From positions 719,499 to 781,571 of the forward strand of contig BFEA01000046.1 in assembly GCA_003427395.1 (NCBI GenBank): a stretch of 62,073 nucleotides of DNA. Reading direction: 5' to 3'. The stretch is from Chara braunii (taxonomy: Eukaryota; Streptophyta; Charophyceae; Charales; Characeae). Made by a program: the position numbers and the translations under genes. Under the pieces are notes generated by a model that saw nothing but the letters and a program-made list of their open reading frames with translations, searched no databases and was not told the DNA's origin. Below, piece after piece: positions 58,187-62,073 of this stretch; within the stretch, counting starts at the first letter, position 1, and each line of letters starts with the position of its first letter.

Positions 58187-58908
58187 CGGCCTTTGAACCC
58201 CCGACGGTTCGCCACCGGTTCTTCCCCGAAGAAGCGGGCGTACAGGACGTCCGCTACTTTAGCTCTGATCTCCTCAAAATCTCTCAACCTCCCGAATATC
58301 ATAGACAATTCTCCTCTTGGAGGAACCCCCGTGTCCACGCACCGCGTATAGAGCCAGAACAAACCTCTAGCCCGCACCCCGGATTCTCGAGCCGCTCTAA
58401 GTACCGCTACCACTTTCTCCTCCGGGTCCCTTAAGAATGAATTGGTCAAGAACTAGGGTAGGTTCGCCTGGAGGACCCCAGACGCACGAGGGACTTCCCC
58501 AGGCTCGACGAAGGACACTAGAGTCCACGACTCGAAAGTCCCTTCCTCGTAATCAGCCAGCACCAAGTTATTTGCTACCAGCCTCGCGGATTCCTGGTAT
58601 TCCGTATGGGTCACTTGCGCAGTTACTAAGTCCCTCCACACTTCGGTCCACGCTTCCTCGTTGAGGAAAACCGTAGCCTGAATTTCTAGGAAACGACCGA
58701 GATCAGGCGACCCTCCTCTCTGCACTCCTTTCCAGGTGAGCCTGCGAGCTCGAACCCATACGTACGCACCTCCCCGGATGACCTCGCCTTTCTCAACGCT
58801 CATCCAGTAGGGCGTCACTCTCTGGTCCCCTGGAACCAAGACCTTCCCATTCTCACTGGCCTCTATCGATTCTACCACCCCGTTCTCGGTGAGCACGAAC
58901 CTCACCAT
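58183..58908 (-). pseudogene. Array module E2-3
   Basis: Begins MVRFVLTENGVVESIEASEN, then EVIRGGAYVWVRARRL, LEIQATVFLNEEAWTEVWRD, FVEPGEVPRASGVLQANLP, stop (about 58453), then KVVAVLRAARESGVRARGLF, WLYTRCVDTGVPPRGELSMI, FGRL. Aligns along its length with E2-2 and E2-4. Confidence 0.65.
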
Positions 58909-59560
58909 CTACCGACGCCGTTCTAAAGACCCACTGGCGATACTTTTCGGGAGAGAGAGTGAAGGGTTTCTCCATGGACCCCAATCTCCTAAAAATACCC
59001 CAAAGCTTCCTGTATGGAGGGATACCCTGATCGATGCAATGCGTGTACAGCGTCCACAGGCCTCCAAAGGTTAACCCCAAACTCCTTCCCCTCTCTAGAA
59101 GCCTCACTATCTTTCCTTCGATCTTTCCTTGGAACAGGAAAGACGGCACCCTCATGGTTAATAGATAGCACGCCCTTGGAAGCTCCCCTTCCCCCGCGAA
59201 CCTCTCCCTCTCTACAGCCACAAACATAAGTTGCTCCCGAACCCTACTTATCCATTCCCCTTGCACTTCCCTCGCCTCTCGCAACAACTTACCCAGCCCA
59301 CCCCCTTGTCCTAGGACCAGGGGTACTACGACTTTCGCCCAAGCCTCCGGGCCAACGAAGATAACTGCGGCCACCTCCAGACTCCTCTCAACCCCTCAAC
59401 TCTCAACCTCTTTGGACTCTATCCACACGAACTCCCCACTGACCGTGGGCCTTCCCCCTTCTATCCTCCCCCAATCGGGCATACCCCCGTTCCTAGGGAT
59501 TAACCTACAGGTCTCACAGCCTTCTATGAAGGATTCGACGAAGCGTCCCGGTTCCTTATC
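58853..59560 (-). CDS. Array module E2-2
   Basis: The beta-rich start lies at 59400-59560 (SGEFVWIESKEVES, with a stop), then 173 open codons (58853-59374): AAVIFVGPEAWAKVVVPLVL, GELPRACYLLTMRVPSFLFQ, KIVRLLERGRSLGLTFGGLW, TLYTHCIDQGIPPYRKLWGI, FRRL. The GLW-x-LYT-x-C-x-D-x-G-x-PP block is nearly the same as in E2-3. Confidence 0.6.
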
Positions 59561-59757
59561 ATGGAACACCATTCACTCTAAAACATTTTTTGGGACACTC
59601 CGAGGAGCCTTTGGTAACCGTAATCTCGTCCGCCCTGGTGGTCCCGAGCTGACTCCCTAATGATCCCCGCGCGAATCCTACACGCTTTGATTCCTTACGG
59701 TACAGGGTTCTCCACGCAGTAGGTGTAGTACCAATGGAGCGACCTAACAGATAGCTG

Positions 59758-60321
59758 CTACCCTCTCTTCCGTACTTTGGATCGCACAACCTTCTCGTAC
59801 CGCTCCTCCTTCCCGCTCACCCTCCGGAAAACGAAAGACGGGAATACGGCCTGTATGCACCCTGTGGCACGAGGGTATTCCTCGTCTCGAGCGCAAGTCA
59901 CCCTCACCTCGATTAGTGGGCAGTAGCGAAGGGGCTCCGCCTCAAAAATCTGCCTCAAAATCGGACCCGCTCGAGTTTCCCAATGATGCGCACGGTACCA
60001 ACCTAGGACCAAGTGAGTGACGTAATCTACCCAAGCCTCCCTACTCAGATAGAATGTTCCTTCCGCACGGATCACCGTTCATCCAGGCCTCTTCCCGCTC
60101 GGGGGCCCGTTCTGGTACCACCTGTCCCCTTCCCAAGTTCCTACCGCGAATCGAGTCCAAAGGAAAACCCCCTCCTCTAGTTCTAACCCTCTCTCGCGAC
60201 CGGCCAGATACCTCTCGGTGCGATGGTCTAGGGGGACGCTAAAGCACTCCCTGTCCTTGCTTAAATCTGCTCTCTCTATTCGTACCCCCTCCTCTTCAGT
60301 ACCTTCTACGATCCTAACCAT
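59758..60321 (-). pseudogene. Array module E2-1
   Basis: Begins MVRIVEGTEEEGVRIERADL like E2-3, then LELEEGVFLWTRFAVGTWEG, stop (60079), VIRAEGTFYLSREAWVDYVT, HLVLGW, EYPRATGCIQAVFPSFVFRR. The stretch 59561-59757 that should carry the GLW-LYT block is too decayed to read. Confidence 0.6.
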
Positions 60322-60600
60322 CCCCTTGGACTATCTCCTCTATGATTTGAACCAGCGCTCTCCACCCGTCCGAACCGTCAAGGAAGGCTTCCGGAATAGT
60401 AGGAATAGGCCTCTCCCCTCGCAAATACGTCCGATACCCCAACGAGTAGAAGTAATTAATCTCGTAGGCCCCAAGCAGTTCCCTCTCGAGCCGCGAGTGG
60501 CCGACCGCCTCCTCCCAGCTATCTAAAAAACCTGCCTCTCTATCTGCACCTTTTTCCACGTACAAAGCTATGTCGAAGTCGCCAGTCCACTAGTAGAAAT
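60314..60600 (-). CDS. Small array module E2-b
   Basis: About 85-90 codons: GDFDIALYVEKGADREAGFL, DSWEEAVGHSRLERELL, YFYSLGYRTYLRGERPIPTI, PEAFLDGSDGWRALVQIIEE. About half of its residues match the neighbouring module E2-a. The D-Φ-x-x-YV-x-KG, W-x-x-A, P-x-P-x-IP-x-x-x-DG-x-x-W pattern is that of ORF193 and of module E1-1. Confidence 0.7.
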
Positions 60601-60675
60601 TGTAGCACCACACGTCCATCCCGTCTTGACTACCCACACTAATCCCCGAAGGTTCAAACTCCAGAGCCCTCAGAC

Positions 60676-60978
60676 TCATGGATTGACCGTTCTCACTACT
60701 CTCTCCACGATCCCTATTAGCACTTTCCAATCGTCCGACCCGTCGAGATAAGCGTCCGGGATTACCGGCGCCGGACGACCACCCCTGGGGTAGGTTTGGT
60801 AACCTAAGGAGAAAAAGTACTTAAACCCGTAACTCCTTAACTCCCCCCTTGAACCACGAGAGTGGCCTATCGCCTCTTCCCATCCACAAAGGAAATCCTC
60901 CCCTTGATCTAGCCCTTCCTCTACGTAGACACCCACATCAAAGTCACCCGTCCATAGTCGAAAAGTGTCTTTGATCAA
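60676..60978 (-). CDS. Small array module E2-a
   Basis: 100 codons: MIKDTFRLWTGDFDVGVYVE, DFLCGWEEAIGHSRGSRGEL, FFSLGYQTYPRGGRPAPVIP, DAYLDGSDDWKVLIGIVERV. Tandem paralog of E2-b. Shares DFDVGVYV and the P-x-IPD-x-x-x-DG-x-x-W motif with Element 1 modules, linking the arrays of both elements. Confidence 0.7.
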   Translation of the reverse strand: MIKDTFRLWTGDFDVGVYVEEGLDQGEDFLCGWEEAIGHSRGSRGELRSYGFKYFFSLGYQTYPRGGRPAPVIPDAYLDGSDDWKVLIGIVERVVRTVNP

Positions 60979-61577
60979 AAGGAATCTGTAAGTTCCACTA
61001 CCTTTTGGCCACTCGAGAGACCACCTCTAACCCGCAAGGAGAAGATGCCTGTGAGCTCAGAAGGATCAAATGGACCAGAGAAGGAACGCTGTCTCACTCA
61101 ACTACATTCCTGTCCTCCCCCGCCGAGAGACCCCTTCCCACTCCCGGTATAGAGACTAGCTGCGGACACAGGTTATCCCTGAGGAAAGGTGGCAACCCCC
61201 TCCCCGGAGTCGGACCGAAGTCACACACCCAGGTCCTATGTCCCCCACTGAACCGACCCCTAGTCCTAAGCTAACCTATCCGGTACCACGCCTCTACTCG
61301 GCCTACCTCAAGCGTGGAATTACCCGGGTCCCAGGTCTTGATCCACCTATCGATCGAAGATCACTAGCCTATCTACTCCCTCCCATTCTCCTTATCATGA
61401 ACTCTTCGAACTTCGTTCCCTTCTTCCTTTTCCGCCTTCGGCTGCCTCTTTTCTCTCTTGGAATCACTAGAATTCAAATCGGGGAGTCTGAAAAGGAGGG
61501 GAGGGAAAAACCGAGATTTAGGAAGAGTCTCTCAGGTTGGGCAAATATACTTTCGCACCTTGTGGTCTTCGGTTCCT
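60979..61577 (-). other. Leader between edge ORF and modules in Element 2
   Basis: Broken frames; a further module may be degraded here. Nothing definite. Confidence 0.35.
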
Positions 61578-62069
61578 TCAATATTCGTTCTCGTAGTCCC
61601 AATAGTCCCCTAGATCCGAGTCCGAGAAATCGGCAAGGCACCGGTCCACCCAAGACCCGTCCTCTAATCCCTCATCCAAGGTACCCCACGTATCTCTCAC
61701 CTCTCCTCCCTGGGGCAGTCCCCTCTCCCCCTCACTCACAACGGTGGTTGTATTTCCCTCGCTCCCTTGGCCCGGAACTCGAAGCACCACTCTCCTCACC
61801 CCCAAGCCCCGAACGGTCCCCGCTTGAGAACCCCCCTCCCAAATGGGAGGCGTCTCTCTCGTGGGTCCCGTACACAATCCCTGCGGGTCGAGAATCGAAA
61901 ATCCAAACCCTTCCCGCGGAATCCTTTCTGGTGTGGGAGCAGCCCCTCGGGCGGGCGCCCTCCACAGCCCGTGTGGGTCAAGGATGTTAGGCGACCCCCT
62001 TGGGTCCCAAATAGATAATGCCCCCGGACCCTCTCGGACCCCTCTCTCCTCTCTTCCCCTCGCTCCCAC
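61578..62069 (-). CDS. Gly/Pro-rich ORF at the window edge
   Basis: 163 codons, open at the window edge so it may be longer. Two imperfect repeats of about 30 residues (ILDPHGLWRAPARGAAPTPE and ILDPQGLCTGPTRETPPIWE). The C-terminus is acidic (DFSDSDLGDYWDYENEY). Unrecognised; probably the first ORF of Element 2 after its leader. Confidence 0.4.
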   Translation of the reverse strand: MGARGREERGVREGPGALSIWDPRGSPNILDPHGLWRAPARGAAPTPERIPREGFGFSILDPQGLCTGPTRETPPIWEGGSQAGTVRGLGVRRVVLRVPGQGSEGNTTTVVSEGERGLPQGGEVRDTWGTLDEGLEDGSWVDRCLADFSDSDLGDYWDYENEY

Positions 62070-62073
62070 TCTC

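Larger units (their letters stand above)
50240..62073 (-). mobile_element. Element 2: Ty3/gypsy retrotransposon with large module array, truncated at both sides
   Basis: Minus-strand order: 163-codon ORF at the window edge, two small modules (60.3-61.0 kb), six larger modules (55.9-60.3 kb), gag (53.3-55.8 kb), protease, RT, RNase H and a broken integrase (to about 50.24 kb). Better preserved and more GC-rich than Element 1, but with stops and frameshifts in most domains. RT and RNase H align well with Element 1, so the two belong to one lineage. LTRs are not in the window. Confidence 0.85.

Overview
The window looks like nuclear DNA of a green plant-lineage eukaryote, probably a streptophyte (a charophyte alga or bryophyte). 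Four things point there. A plant-type cytosolic ribosomal protein gene (RPS15/uS19) is split by GT-AG introns of up to 2.8 kb. A fragment of plant-type mitochondrial nad2, rRNA and tRNA-Asn is embedded in it. There is a plant-like U6 snRNA copy. Ty3/gypsy elements fill most of the rest, one with a tRNA-Asp-type primer-binding site. A repeat-rich Chara-like genome is a guess only. RPS15 is the only host gene I can name with confidence.

Layout. 1-1735: a microsatellite and an approx. 90-bp satellite. About 1950-32204: one huge, decayed, minus-strand Ty3/gypsy element (Element 1). Its 5' LTR is 24806-32204 (7.4 kb). A primer-binding site follows at 24784-24801, then a tandem array of related small proteins (22.5-24.6 kb), gag, protease, RT, RNase H and integrase down to about 14.9 kb, a 3-kb tail with an antisense ORF, and the beginning of the 3' LTR at 11876. 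That 3' LTR is split by a second, plus-strand solo LTR of 8640 bp (2485-11124) with TG...CA ends and a CCGC target duplication. The integrase region is interrupted by about 1.45 kb of mitochondrial DNA. Element 1 itself sits in a PIF/Harbinger transposase gene (32205-32950).

33-35 kb is a mosaic of short repeats. 35.3-39.9 kb is RPS15 in five exons. 40-50 kb is non-coding repeat debris: inverted and tandem duplications, hairpins, microsatellites, a tRNA-like sequence and a U6 pseudogene. 50.2-62.07 kb is a second minus-strand Ty3/gypsy element (Element 2), cut off inside the integrase core on one side and by the window edge on the other. It carries its own, larger tandem array of paralogous small ORFs upstream of gag.

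The main biological story is the retroelement family. Its LTRs (7.4 and 8.6 kb) are very long and each encodes two unrecognised proteins: one directly behind the promoter (ORF-C) and one near the LTR 3' end (ORF193). ORF193 resembles the modules repeated in tandem between primer-binding site and gag. I recognise none of these proteins. The layout suggests a lineage that keeps accessory genes in its LTRs and amplifies one of them inside the element.
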